Notes under the pieces: model-generated
Database searches by the model: none
The model's input: only the letters and a program-made list of their open reading frames with translations
Told to the model about the DNA's origin: nothing
Part shown: one piece after another, positions 39,707 to 47,649 of the stretch
Numbering within the stretch: the stretch's first letter is position 1
How the letters are laid out: each line of letters begins with the position of its first letter
Assembly: GCF_900476395.1 (NCBI RefSeq)
Contig: NZ_UIHB01000002.1
Span: forward strand, 589,126 to 653,125
Direction of reading: 5' to 3'
Origin: Xanthomonas euroxanthea
GTDB taxonomy: Bacteria > Pseudomonadota > Gammaproteobacteria > Xanthomonadales > Xanthomonadaceae
DNA length: 64,000 nucleotides
Made by a program: the position numbers and the translations under genes

Positions 39707-41125
39707 ATGACCGATCCCCGCATCCTTTCGTTGCAACAGGCCGTGCCGGCGTTGCGTTTGAAGACCGAGCCGGCCGACCTGGAACACTACGGCCGCGACT
39801 GGACGCGGCGCTGGACGCCCAACCCGCTTGCGATCGCCTTGCCCGGCTCGGTGGACGAGGTGCAGGCGGTGCTGCGCTGGGCAAATGCGCATGCGGTGGC
39901 GGTAGTGCCCTCGGGCGGGCGCACCGGCCTGTCCGGCGGCGCGGTGGCCGCCAACGGTGAGCTGGTGCTGAGCCTGGAGCGCCTGAACAAGCCGCTGGAG
40001 TTCAACGCGGTGGATCGCACGCTCACCGTCCAGGCCGGCATGCCGCTGGAGGCGGTGCACAACGCCGCGCGTGAGCATGGGCTGGTGTATCCGGTGGACT
40101 TTGCCGCACGCGGCTCGTGCTCGATCGGCGGCAATATCGCCACCAATGCCGGCGGCATCCGCGTGATCCGCTACGGCAACACCCGCGAATGGGTGGCCGG
40201 CCTGAAGGTGGTCACCGGTGCCGGCGAGCTGCTCGAACTCAACAACGCGCTGGTGAAGAATTCCAGCGGCTACGATTTCCGCCATCTGCTGATCGGCTCC
40301 GAGGGCACGCTCGGCGTGGTGGTCGAAGCGACGCTGCGATTGACCGACCCGCCGCCGCCCAGCAACGTGATGCTGCTGGCGCTGCCCTCGTTCGAGGTGC
40401 TGATGCAGGTGTTCGCCGCCTTCCGCGCGCAGCTGCGGCTGGAGGCGTTCGAATTCTTCACCGACCGCGCACTGGAGCACGTGCTGGCGCACGGCGCGCA
40501 GGCGCCGTTTGCCGAAGTGCATCCGTACTACGTGGTCACCGAGTTCGCCGCCGGCGACGCGGCGCAGGAAGCCGCGGCGATGGCGGCATTCGAGACCTGC
40601 ATGGAGCAGGGCTGGGTCAGCGACGGGGTGATCAGCCAGAGCGATGCGCAGGCCGCGCAACTGTGGCGACTGCGCGAAGGCATCACCGAGGCGCTGGCAC
40701 GCTACACGCCCTACAAGAACGACGTGTCGGTGCGCATCTCGGTGATGCCGGCATTCCTGGCCGAAACCCAGGCGCTGCTGCACGATGCGTATCCGCATTT
40801 CGATGTGGTGTGGTTCGGCCATATCGGCGATGGCAACCTGCATATCAACGTGCTCAAGCCCGATGGCACCAGCCAGGCCGATTTCGTCGCGGTCTGCGAC
40901 CAGGTGACCAAGTTGCTGGCGCAGGCCTTGCAGCGTTTTGGCGGCAGCATCTCTGCCGAACATGGCATCGGCCTGGTCAAGAAGGCCTACCTGTGGAGCA
41001 CGCGCTCGGCCGAGGAGATCGCCTTGATGCGCGGGATCAAGCATGTGTTCGATCCTCATCTTTTGCTGAATCCCGGCAAGCTGTTCGAGATCGACGACGC
41101 GCCTGCCGCTGCACGTGCCGGTTAG
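39707..41125 (+). CDS. FAD-linked oxidase, probable D-2-hydroxyglutarate dehydrogenase
   Basis: A 472-residue flavoprotein with an N-terminal FAD-binding domain (VVPSGGRTGLSGGAV, ARGSCSIGGNIATNAGG) and a C-terminal oxidase domain with WFGHIGDGNLHINVLKPDG and SISAEHGIGLVKK, signatures of the GlcD/D2HGDH/LDH family. Divergence from serA makes D-2-hydroxyglutarate the likeliest substrate, since SerA can reduce 2-oxoglutarate to it. D-lactate or glycolate are alternatives. ATG 39707 is chosen; the 58-codon upstream extension has unusual composition. Confidence 0.85.
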   Translation: MTDPRILSLQQAVPALRLKTEPADLEHYGRDWTRRWTPNPLAIALPGSVDEVQAVLRWANAHAVAVVPSGGRTGLSGGAVAANGELVLSLERLNKPLEFNAVDRTLTVQAGMPLEAVHNAAREHGLVYPVDFAARGSCSIGGNIATNAGGIRVIRYGNTREWVAGLKVVTGAGELLELNNALVKNSSGYDFRHLLIGSEGTLGVVVEATLRLTDPPPPSNVMLLALPSFEVLMQVFAAFRAQLRLEAFEFFTDRALEHVLAHGAQAPFAEVHPYYVVTEFAAGDAAQEAAAMAAFETCMEQGWVSDGVISQSDAQAAQLWRLREGITEALARYTPYKNDVSVRISVMPAFLAETQALLHDAYPHFDVVWFGHIGDGNLHINVLKPDGTSQADFVAVCDQVTKLLAQALQRFGGSISAEHGIGLVKKAYLWSTRSAEEIALMRGIKHVFDPHLLLNPGKLFEIDDAPAAARAG

Positions 41126-41159
41126 TCTTTCACCACCTTCACATGGAATCGATACGCCA

Positions 41160-41459
41160 ATGATGCGCTCCCTCGTGTTTTGCGCCCTGACGCTGCTGCC
41201 GCTGGCAGCCGTTGCCTCCAGCCTGGCCGGGACCTCGGCCGGCGCATCGTCGGCCGGTTCGTCCAATTCCTCCGGCAGCAGTTCCGGCGACGACAAGGTG
41301 GTGGCCGATGCACGCGAAGATGCGGCCGGCTTCGTCGCCAGCAATGGCGCGATCCGCGGCGTGCGTCTGGAAGCGGCGCTGATTCAGCTGCGCAGCCGTA
41401 GCGATGCGGCGCGGCTGTCCAGCGACCTGGAACTGGCGCAGTCCATCCTGGCCCAGTGA
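41160..41459 (+). CDS. DUF2388-domain small secreted protein
   Basis: A 99-residue protein with a signal peptide (LTLLPLAAVASS) and a Ser/Gly-rich linker, followed by DDKVVADAREDAAGFVASNG and GAIRGVRLEAALIQLR, the DUF2388 pattern known from Pseudomonas. Function unknown. It overlaps the next gene by 4 bp (GTGA), and such DUF2388 genes are often found beside DUF4105 genes. Confidence 0.75.
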   Translation: MMRSLVFCALTLLPLAAVASSLAGTSAGASSAGSSNSSGSSSGDDKVVADAREDAAGFVASNGAIRGVRLEAALIQLRSRSDAARLSSDLELAQSILAQ

Positions 41460-43315
41460 GGTCTCCACGCCGGTGCTGGTGGCTGTGGCTGGCCGCAGCG
41501 ATCGCACCGGCGGTGCAGGCCGAACCACGCGTCGATGTCGATCCGCAGGGCCTGTCGGCAGTGCAGATCGAGGCCTCGCATGCCTTGGTGCAGCAGGTTG
41601 CGCAGCGCCTGCCGCCGGCCTGGATGCAGCGTATCGACGCACCGATCCAGCTGCAGTGGCGTACGGATTTGCCGGCACACGTGCATGGCCGCGCGATCGG
41701 CCGGCGCATCCTGCTCGATCGTGCGCTGCTGGATGCGTGGAGCACGCAGGCTGCCGCTGCGCAGGCCGACCCCGGTGCACCGGCCACGCGCGCGGCGATG
41801 GCGGCGGTGGTGCACGAACTGGCGCACGTGCTGGACCGTGGTGCGCACGGTGGCCTGTCGCGCGACCCGCGGCTGCGCGATCTGGCTGGCTGGCAGGTGC
41901 GTCCCTGGCGGATCGGGCGTGGCGCAAACCGGTTCAGCGATCGCAGCCCCGACGATTACGAACGCCGCAGCCCGGCCGAATTCGTCGCGGTGAATCTCGA
42001 ACACTACGTGCTCGATGCCGATTACCACTGCCGGCGTCCGGCGCTGGCGGCCTGGTTTGCCGAGCAGGTTGGCGCCATGCCCGATGCAACGCGCTGCGAG
42101 GCGGCGCTGCCGTATCTGCAGGCCGACAACGATGCCGGCGCAATGTCGCTGTTGGCACTGGATCCAGCGCGTGTGTACGCGGTGGACTATCTACTGGCCG
42201 AGGGCAATGCGCAGCCGATGAGCCGCTGGGGCCACAGCATGCTGCGTCTGGTGATCTGCGCCCCTGGTCGTGCGCCCGGCCCCGATTGCCGTCTGGATCT
42301 GCAGTATCACCGCGTGCTGTCGTTCCGCGCCTTCGTCGGCGATGTGCAGATTTCCAGCTGGCGCGGGCTGACCGGCGCGTATCCTTCGCGGCTGTTCGTA
42401 TTGCCGTTGAATCAGGTGGTCGACGAATACACCAAGGTGGAGCTGCGTGCCCTGTCGTCGGTGCCGCTGAAGCTCACGCCCGAGGAGATCGCCGCGCTGC
42501 TCGCACGCGCCGCGCAGGTGCACTGGAGTTACGACGGGCGCTACTACTTCATCGGCAACAATTGCGCGGTGGAGACTTTCAAGCTCCTGCACGACGGCGT
42601 GCCGCGGCTGGCCGCGGCCGGGCTGTCGTCGATCACCCCGCGCGGCGTGCGCCAGCGGCTGCACCGTGCCGGCATCGCCGACCTGCAGGTGCTGGACGAC
42701 CGTGCGCAGGCGACTCGCCAGGGCTATTACTTCGAGTCGGCGGCGGCGCATTACCAGGCCATGTTCGAGGTGATCCGCCGCGGCCTGCCGCTGCCGCAGA
42801 CCAGCGTGGAGCAATGGCTGGACGCGCGGCCGGACGCACGTGCGCAATGGTTCGAGCGCGGCGGTCTGCGCGAGACGGCTGCAGCGTTGTTGCTGGAACA
42901 GGCCGCGTTGCGCCGCCAGGAGTTGCTGGCACGCGATGCGCTCAAGCGCCTGCTGACACCCGGCGCAGCCGGGCGTGACTCGGTGCAGGGTCAACTGCAA
43001 TCACTATTTGCGCGGCAGGCCCAGCTCAGTCACCCGGCCACGTTGTTGGGCAGCGCCGGCTACGGACTGCCGCAAGCAGACGAGCAGCTGGACCTGAGCG
43101 CGCGCGTGGCGCAGGAAACCGGCGTACTGGTCGACGGCTGGAAACAGCTGCAGGCACTGGGGCGGCAGCAACTGCCGGCCGAGGTCCGCACTGGATTAGA
43201 GCAGGGCGAGGCAAATGTGCAACGTCTGCGCGCCCGCCTGCGCGTGCTAGCGCGGGGTGATGCGGCTGCCGGCAAACTGCGGTCAGGGATGGGGATACCT
43301 CTGCAGGCGCAATAG
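41456..43315 (+). CDS. DUF4105/Lnb N-terminal-type periplasmic protein
   Basis: A 619-residue protein with a signal peptide. The N-terminal part has AAVVHELAHVLDRGAHG, an HExxH-like metal site. The centre matches the DUF4105 (Lnb N-terminal) family: MSRWGHSMLRLVICAPG with a likely catalytic His, and FIGNNCAVETFKLLHDG with the Cys. Enterococcal Lnb relatives move fatty acyl chains on lipoproteins, but a function for the Xanthomonas type is not established. The C-terminal ~200 residues are helical and Arg/Gln-rich. The start codon (GTG 41456) overlaps the DUF2388 gene. Confidence 0.78.
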   Translation: MRSPRRCWWLWLAAAIAPAVQAEPRVDVDPQGLSAVQIEASHALVQQVAQRLPPAWMQRIDAPIQLQWRTDLPAHVHGRAIGRRILLDRALLDAWSTQAAAAQADPGAPATRAAMAAVVHELAHVLDRGAHGGLSRDPRLRDLAGWQVRPWRIGRGANRFSDRSPDDYERRSPAEFVAVNLEHYVLDADYHCRRPALAAWFAEQVGAMPDATRCEAALPYLQADNDAGAMSLLALDPARVYAVDYLLAEGNAQPMSRWGHSMLRLVICAPGRAPGPDCRLDLQYHRVLSFRAFVGDVQISSWRGLTGAYPSRLFVLPLNQVVDEYTKVELRALSSVPLKLTPEEIAALLARAAQVHWSYDGRYYFIGNNCAVETFKLLHDGVPRLAAAGLSSITPRGVRQRLHRAGIADLQVLDDRAQATRQGYYFESAAAHYQAMFEVIRRGLPLPQTSVEQWLDARPDARAQWFERGGLRETAAALLLEQAALRRQELLARDALKRLLTPGAAGRDSVQGQLQSLFARQAQLSHPATLLGSAGYGLPQADEQLDLSARVAQETGVLVDGWKQLQALGRQQLPAEVRTGLEQGEANVQRLRARLRVLARGDAAAGKLRSGMGIPLQAQ

Positions 43316-43612
43316 CGGTTCGGACTACGCGGGGGAGGGCGGTACCGGCCCCTCTCCCTGCGGGGCGAGAAGGCGCGGCGTGCGCGCCACCGGCGCGCGG
43401 AGCGGGGATTGGGGTCAAGGGACGGGGCGAAGCTCCCGTAGAGGTCCAACTGCATGAGGCTTCGCCCGTCCCCTCATCCGGCGCTTTGCGCCACCTTATC
43501 GAGATGGGAGAAGGGATGCGCTGTCGTCTGCAGCTGCAAGTCCCAGTTTCCAGTGCTCCGGCCAGGGACGACGCATGCGCCAGCTGGCACCTGTCACACC
43601 AGCCGGCGCAGC
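43316..43612. repeat. Intergenic region with a REP element
   Basis: The gap after the DUF4105 gene contains the 25-nt REP motif at 43471-43495 (CCCTCATCCGGCGCTTTGCG and so on), the exact reverse complement of 38199-38223. A second pair, GGACGGGGCGAAGC and GCTTCGCCCGTCC-type arms, lies around 43418-43474. No gene is recognised. Confidence 0.75.
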
Positions 43613-44011
43613 TCAGCCAGTCGGTTGCAGATCCGCCTGCACCGAATACTTACGCAGCCAGGCGCTGACCTGCGCGTTGTTGCGGTACTGCTGCATCAGC
43701 TGTGCAAGCCGTGCCGGTGCCGGCGTGCAGAACTGCGCGATCGCCACGTCGATTTCGTGGCGACGATCGGCGTCGTACGGCTCCTCGCCCGCGAAGTGCT
43801 CGCAGGTGTCGTAGTCCTCCACCAGCGTGCGCACATCCTCCGGCATGCCGCACAGGCCGGGCGGATGTTGCAGCCACTCCTCGTCCAGCTTGGCGTCGGT
43901 GCAGGCCACCGGCGCGGGCGTGGCTGCGGACGTCGGCGCCGTAGCCGGAGCCGGTTGCTCCGTGCAGGCAGCCAACAGCCCCAGCGCAAGGATCACGACC
44001 GGCGTGCGCAT
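43613..44011 (-). CDS. Small hypothetical lipoprotein
   Basis: A 132-residue protein with a lipoprotein signal, ILALGLLAAC (lipobox Cys ~16), followed by an Ala/Pro/Thr-rich linker. The mature part contains five Cys, including the lipobox, and ends in a helical region. No family is recognised. Its ATG overlaps the efpL stop by one base, so it is probably co-translated with it. Confidence 0.7.
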   Translation of the reverse strand: MRTPVVILALGLLAACTEQPAPATAPTSAATPAPVACTDAKLDEEWLQHPPGLCGMPEDVRTLVEDYDTCEHFAGEEPYDADRRHEIDVAIAQFCTPAPARLAQLMQQYRNNAQVSAWLRKYSVQADLQPTG

Positions 44012-44577
44012 CAGTCGGCGCGGCCCGCGAATTCGCCGGTGGTGGTGTTGACCAGCACGCGCTCACCGTTGGTGATGTACTCGGGCACCATGATTTCCAG
44101 GCCGGTGTTGAGCTTGGCCGGCTTGGGCCGCTTGGTGGCGGTGCCGCCCTTGAGTTCGGGCGGGGTTTCGATCACTTCCAGCGTCACCGTCTGCGGCAGT
44201 TGCACGGCCACCGGCTGGTCGTCGATCACCTGCACGTAGATGCCGGTCAGCCCGTCGGTGATGTAGCCGGCGTCGGTGCCGATCACCTCCGCATCCAGCG
44301 TGTACGGCGTGAAGTCTTCGTCGTCCATGAACACGAACGCCTCGCCATCCTTGTACGAGAACGTGGACAGGCGACGCAGCAGTTCCACTTCCGGCAGGTT
44401 GTCGTCGGCGTCGAAGCTGGCGTCGGTTTTCACACCGCCCGGCACGCTGTACATGATGAAGCGGAAGCGCACATTGCCGCCGCGGCCCTGCGGCGAGCTG
44501 CGCTCGATGTCGCGGATCTGGTAAATGCCGCCGTTGTATTCGACGACGTTGCCTTTCTTGATGTCGTTGGCTTTCAT
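44011..44577 (-). CDS. efpL: Elongation factor P-like protein EfpL/YeiP
   Basis: A 188-residue EF-P paralogue with three beta-barrel domains: N-terminal KOW-like ([20 protein letters not shown]), OB1 around residues 70-130, and C-terminal OB2 ending in [17 protein letters not shown]. The domain-I loop reads SSPQGRGGN with Arg32 at the tip, matching YeiP/EfpL rather than the Lys of EF-P. It helps ribosomes pass problematic peptide bonds. The start at ATG 44577 directly touches a 29-bp inverted repeat and has no visible Shine-Dalgarno. It lies downstream of an SDR gene. Confidence 0.9.
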   Translation of the reverse strand: MKANDIKKGNVVEYNGGIYQIRDIERSSPQGRGGNVRFRFIMYSVPGGVKTDASFDADDNLPEVELLRRLSTFSYKDGEAFVFMDDEDFTPYTLDAEVIGTDAGYITDGLTGIYVQVIDDQPVAVQLPQTVTLEVIETPPELKGGTATKRPKPAKLNTGLEIMVPEYITNGERVLVNTTTGEFAGRAD

Positions 44578-44676
44578 GGGAATCGGGAGTTGGGAATGGG
44601 GAATCGAAAAAGCCGGGGGCCGGGACACTGAGAGCAGGGCGTCGTTACGATTCCCCATTCCCAACTCCCGATTCCC
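44578..44676. repeat. 29-bp perfect inverted repeat abutting efpL
   Basis: Arms at 44578-44606 (starting GGGAATCGGGAGTTGGGAAT) and 44648-44676 are perfectly complementary. The 41-nt loop contains little structure. One end sits immediately 5' of the efpL start codon on the minus strand, the other just after the SDR stop codon. It resembles other GGGAAT-type palindromes of Xanthomonas genomes. Confidence 0.92.
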
Positions 44677-44677
44677 G

Positions 44678-45448
44678 CTACTTGGGTGCCAGGCGCACGC
44701 CGCCGTCCAGGCGAATCACCTCGCCATTGAGATAGCGATTGCGCAGGATGAAGGCGACGGTGTCGGCATATTCGTCGGGTTGGCCCAGGCGCGAGGGGAA
44801 CGGGATCGCCGCGGCCAGCGATTGCTGCACCGCCTCGGGCATGCCGTCCACCATCGGGGTCCAGAACACGCCCGGAGCGATCGTCATCACGCGGATACCG
44901 AAGCGCGCCAGTTCGCGTGCCATCGGCAAGGTCATGCCGACCACGCCGCCCTTGCTGGCCGCATAGGCGGCCTGGCCGATCTGGCCTTCGTAGGCGGCCA
45001 CCGAGGCGGTGTTGATGATCACGCCGCGCTCGCCGTCGTCGCCGGCATGGTTGTGTTGCATCACGTCGGCCGCGGCCTTGGCCACGTTGAAGCTGCCGAC
45101 CAGGTTGACCAGCACGGTGGTGCGGAAGGTCGCCAGCGGCATCGGCGCTTCCTTGCCGAGCACCCGCCCCGAGCCCAGGATGCCGGCGCAATTCACCACC
45201 AGGTTGAGCCCGCCCAGCGCCTGCGCGGCCTGCGCCACGTTGGCGGCAACCTGCGCCTCGTCGGTGACATCGGTGGCGACGTACAGTGCGTTGCCCGCAC
45301 CGAGCAGCGCCAGCGCCGCGTCGGCCTTGTCGGCGTTGACGTCGAACAGCGCGACCTTGCCGCCATCGGCCACGATGCGCTGCGCCACGGCCAGGCCCAG
45401 GCCGGAAACGCCGCCGGTGACGATGGCAAGAACAGAAGAAGGCTGCAT
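44678..45448 (-). CDS. Short-chain dehydrogenase (3-hydroxyacyl-CoA dehydrogenase type-2-like)
   Basis: A 256-residue SDR. The NAD motif is [20 protein letters not shown] (TGxxxGxG), NCAGILG is the NAG-like segment, and [20 protein letters not shown] with SKGG gives the catalytic Ser-Tyr-Lys triad. Residues match the HSD17B10-like group acting on 3-hydroxyacyl-CoA. It is the last of three minus-strand catabolic genes, after HMG-CoA lyase and an enoyl-CoA hydratase, which suggests branched-chain acyl-CoA degradation. Substrate not proven. Confidence 0.85.
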   Translation of the reverse strand: MQPSSVLAIVTGGVSGLGLAVAQRIVADGGKVALFDVNADKADAALALLGAGNALYVATDVTDEAQVAANVAQAAQALGGLNLVVNCAGILGSGRVLGKEAPMPLATFRTTVLVNLVGSFNVAKAAADVMQHNHAGDDGERGVIINTASVAAYEGQIGQAAYAASKGGVVGMTLPMARELARFGIRVMTIAPGVFWTPMVDGMPEAVQQSLAAAIPFPSRLGQPDEYADTVAFILRNRYLNGEVIRLDGGVRLAPK

Positions 45449-45593
45449 GCGGTGGTTCCTCGGAGATCCTGGAGGCCGGTGATGCCGGCAGGCGAACGGG
45501 TGACGACGCAGCCGGCGATTCTAGCCGAAGCGTTAGTGCGACCGATCCTGTAATGGAGCGGGCGCGGCGACGGTGGCATGCCGGACTGGCGCC

Positions 45594-46490
45594 TCAGTCA
45601 GCTGCCGCCAGGGCCTTGCCGACCTTGCTGCCGGTCTGGCGGCCGAGCAACTGCGCCAGCCAGCGGCCGGTGTCGGCGAGGGCTGGCAGGTCGATGCCGG
45701 TCGGCATGCCCAGCCCGTGCAGCAGGTACACCACGTCTTCGCTGGCGACATTGCCGCTGGCGCCCTTGGCGTAGGGGCAGCCGCCGGTTCCGGACACCGC
45801 CGCATCGACCACGCGCACGCCTTGCTCCAGGCAGGCGGCGATATTGGCCAGCGCCTGGCCGTAGGTGTCGTGGAAGTGCACCGCCAATGCCGGCATCGGC
45901 ACCGCCTGCGCCACGGCGGTCAGCATCTGGCGTGCCTTGCCCGGTGTGCCCACGCCGATGGTGTCGCCCAGCGAAATCTCGTAGCAGCCCAGCGTGTACA
46001 GCCGTTGCGCGACATCGACCACGTCGGCCACCGGCACCTCGCCCTGGTACGGGCAGCCCAGTACGGTGGAGACGTAACCGCGCACGCGCACGCCGTCGAG
46101 GGCGGCCTGTTCCAGGATCGGGCGAAAGCGTTCGATCGATTCGTCGATGCCGGCGTTGGTATTGGTGCGATTGAAGGCCTCCGATGCCGCGGTGAACACC
46201 GCCACTTCCCGAGCACCGGCGGCGCGTGCGCGCGCATAGCCCTGCAGGTTGGGCACCAGCACCGGATAGGCGATGCCCGGCGCCTGGGTGATGCCGGCGA
46301 ACACCTCGGCCGCGTCGGCCAGTTGCGGCACCCAGCGCGGGCTGACGAAGCTGGTCGCCTCGATGCTGCGCAGCCCTGTCGCGGAAAGTCGGTCGATCAG
46401 CGCGATCTTGTCGGCGGTGGCGATCGGTGTGGCTTCGTTCTGCAGGCCATCGCGCGGGCCGACTTCGACAATGCGCACGAAGTCGCTCAT
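45594..46490 (-). CDS. Hydroxymethylglutaryl-CoA lyase
   Basis: A 298-residue HMGL-like TIM barrel that splits HMG-CoA to acetoacetate and acetyl-CoA in leucine catabolism. RIVEVGPRDGLQNEA is the N-terminal motif (catalytic Asp and Arg), VHFHDTYGQALANI carries metal-ligand His residues, and VSGTGGCPYAKGASGNVAS the catalytic Cys loop. ATG 46490 overlaps the stop of the enoyl-CoA hydratase gene. The gene name liuE or mvaB would fit. Confidence 0.94.
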   Translation of the reverse strand: MSDFVRIVEVGPRDGLQNEATPIATADKIALIDRLSATGLRSIEATSFVSPRWVPQLADAAEVFAGITQAPGIAYPVLVPNLQGYARARAAGAREVAVFTAASEAFNRTNTNAGIDESIERFRPILEQAALDGVRVRGYVSTVLGCPYQGEVPVADVVDVAQRLYTLGCYEISLGDTIGVGTPGKARQMLTAVAQAVPMPALAVHFHDTYGQALANIAACLEQGVRVVDAAVSGTGGCPYAKGASGNVASEDVVYLLHGLGMPTGIDLPALADTGRWLAQLLGRQTGSKVGKALAAAD

Positions 46491-47299
46491 GCCGCACCCT
46501 CCGGCAACCAGGCCGGGCTGCGCTTGTCGAGGAAGGCACCCAGGCCTTCCTGGCCTTCCGGGGAAACGCGCAGGCGTGCGATCCACGCGGCGTTGGCGGC
46601 GTCGATGGCGTCGCGGTCGGTCGGCGGCAGCGCCGCGCGCACCAAGGCCTTGGCGCTGGCGGCCGCCAGTGGCGCGGCCGCCAGCAACAGGCGGACCTGG
46701 CGCTCCACCGCGATATCCAGTTGGTCGGCGGTGACCAGTTGATGCAACAGGCCCAGCAACTGCGCGGTGGCCGCGTCGAAGATCTCGGCAGTGGCGAACC
46801 AGCGCCGCGCCTGGCGCGCGCCGATCGCCGCGATCACGTACGGCGAAATGACCGCCGGCAGCAGACCGAGCTTGCTCTCGGTCAGGCCGAAGCGCGCCTC
46901 GGTGCAGCCGATGGCGATATCGCAGCACGCCACCAGGCCGACGCCCCCGCCGAACGCCGCGCCGTTGACGCGCGCGATGGTCGGCTTGGGCAGTTCGTCC
47001 AGCGTGCGCATCAGGCGCGCCAGGGCGAGCGCATCGGCCGCGTTGTCGGCCTCGCTGGCGCCGGCCATGCCGCGCATCCAGTTCAGGTCGGCGCCCGCAG
47101 AGAACGCGGCGCCGGCACCGGTGATCACCACCACCCGGATCTGCGCTGCCCGGCCGGCCTGCTGCAAGGCGTCGGTGAGCGCGCTGATCAAGGTCGCATC
47201 GAAGGCGTTATGCACCGCCGGGCGGTGCAGACGTAACGTACGGACCGCTCCCTGGTCCTCCACGATCAAGCCGGTGTCCTGCATTGCGTCAACGTCCAT
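46487..47299 (-). CDS. Enoyl-CoA hydratase family protein, probable methylglutaconyl-CoA hydratase
   Basis: A ~270-residue crotonase. GAGAAFSAGADLNWMRGMAG is the first oxyanion-hole region and GAAFGGGVGLVACCDIAIGC the second; the acidic residue in FGLTESKLGLLPA is catalytic. Next to HMG-CoA lyase it would provide the preceding leucine-catabolic step. The start is uncertain: ATG 47299 or ATG 47284. Its upstream end faces the divergent feo operon and its Fur-like site. Confidence 0.88.
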   Translation of the reverse strand: MDVDAMQDTGLIVEDQGAVRTLRLHRPAVHNAFDATLISALTDALQQAGRAAQIRVVVITGAGAAFSAGADLNWMRGMAGASEADNAADALALARLMRTLDELPKPTIARVNGAAFGGGVGLVACCDIAIGCTEARFGLTESKLGLLPAVISPYVIAAIGARQARRWFATAEIFDAATAQLLGLLHQLVTADQLDIAVERQVRLLLAAAPLAAASAKALVRAALPPTDRDAIDAANAAWIARLRVSPEGQEGLGAFLDKRSPAWLPEGAA

Positions 47300-47365
47300 G
47301 AATGGGATGCGAACCATGATAGTGGCACGGGTCGGCCGAGCCATGACGCGGTGCGTCGATGCTAG

Positions 47366-47389
47366 AATTGAGAACCATTCCTAACAATC
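47366..47389 (+). promoter_or_regulatory. Fur-box-like site upstream of feoA
   Basis: AATTGAGAACCATTCCTAAC plus AATC resembles the inverted GATAATGATAATCATTATC-type Fur site (half-sites AATTGAGAA and its degenerate mirror). It lies 27 bp before the chosen feoA start, as expected for iron repression. Confidence 0.65.
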
Positions 47390-47415
47390 AGGCCGTCTTT
47401 GTGACGTTGTCCGAC

Positions 47416-47649
47416 ATGCCTTTGCATCGCGCCGCCATTGTTGAATCCGTGGAGGAGCGTCTGCCCAACGACACGATCGCCAGGCGGCTGCGCGAATTGG
47501 GCTTTGTCGCTGGCGAGGAAGTCACGGTACTGGCGACCGGTCCGGTCGGGCGCGAACCCTTGCTGGTGCAGGTCGGTTACACGCGGTTCGCCCTGCGGCG
47601 CAGCGAGGCGGCCCGCGTGCAGGTGCGCGTCGATGGAGCGCAGGCATGA
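47416..47649 (+). CDS. feoA: Ferrous iron transport protein A
   Basis: A 77-residue SH3-like cytoplasmic protein that assists FeoB. IARRLRELGFVAGEEVTVLA and FALRRSEAARVQV are typical. The start is set at ATG 47416; longer frames would include the Fur-like site at 47366-47389. Its stop overlaps the feoB start by 4 bp. Confidence 0.9.
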   Translation: MPLHRAAIVESVEERLPNDTIARRLRELGFVAGEEVTVLATGPVGREPLLVQVGYTRFALRRSEAARVQVRVDGAQA

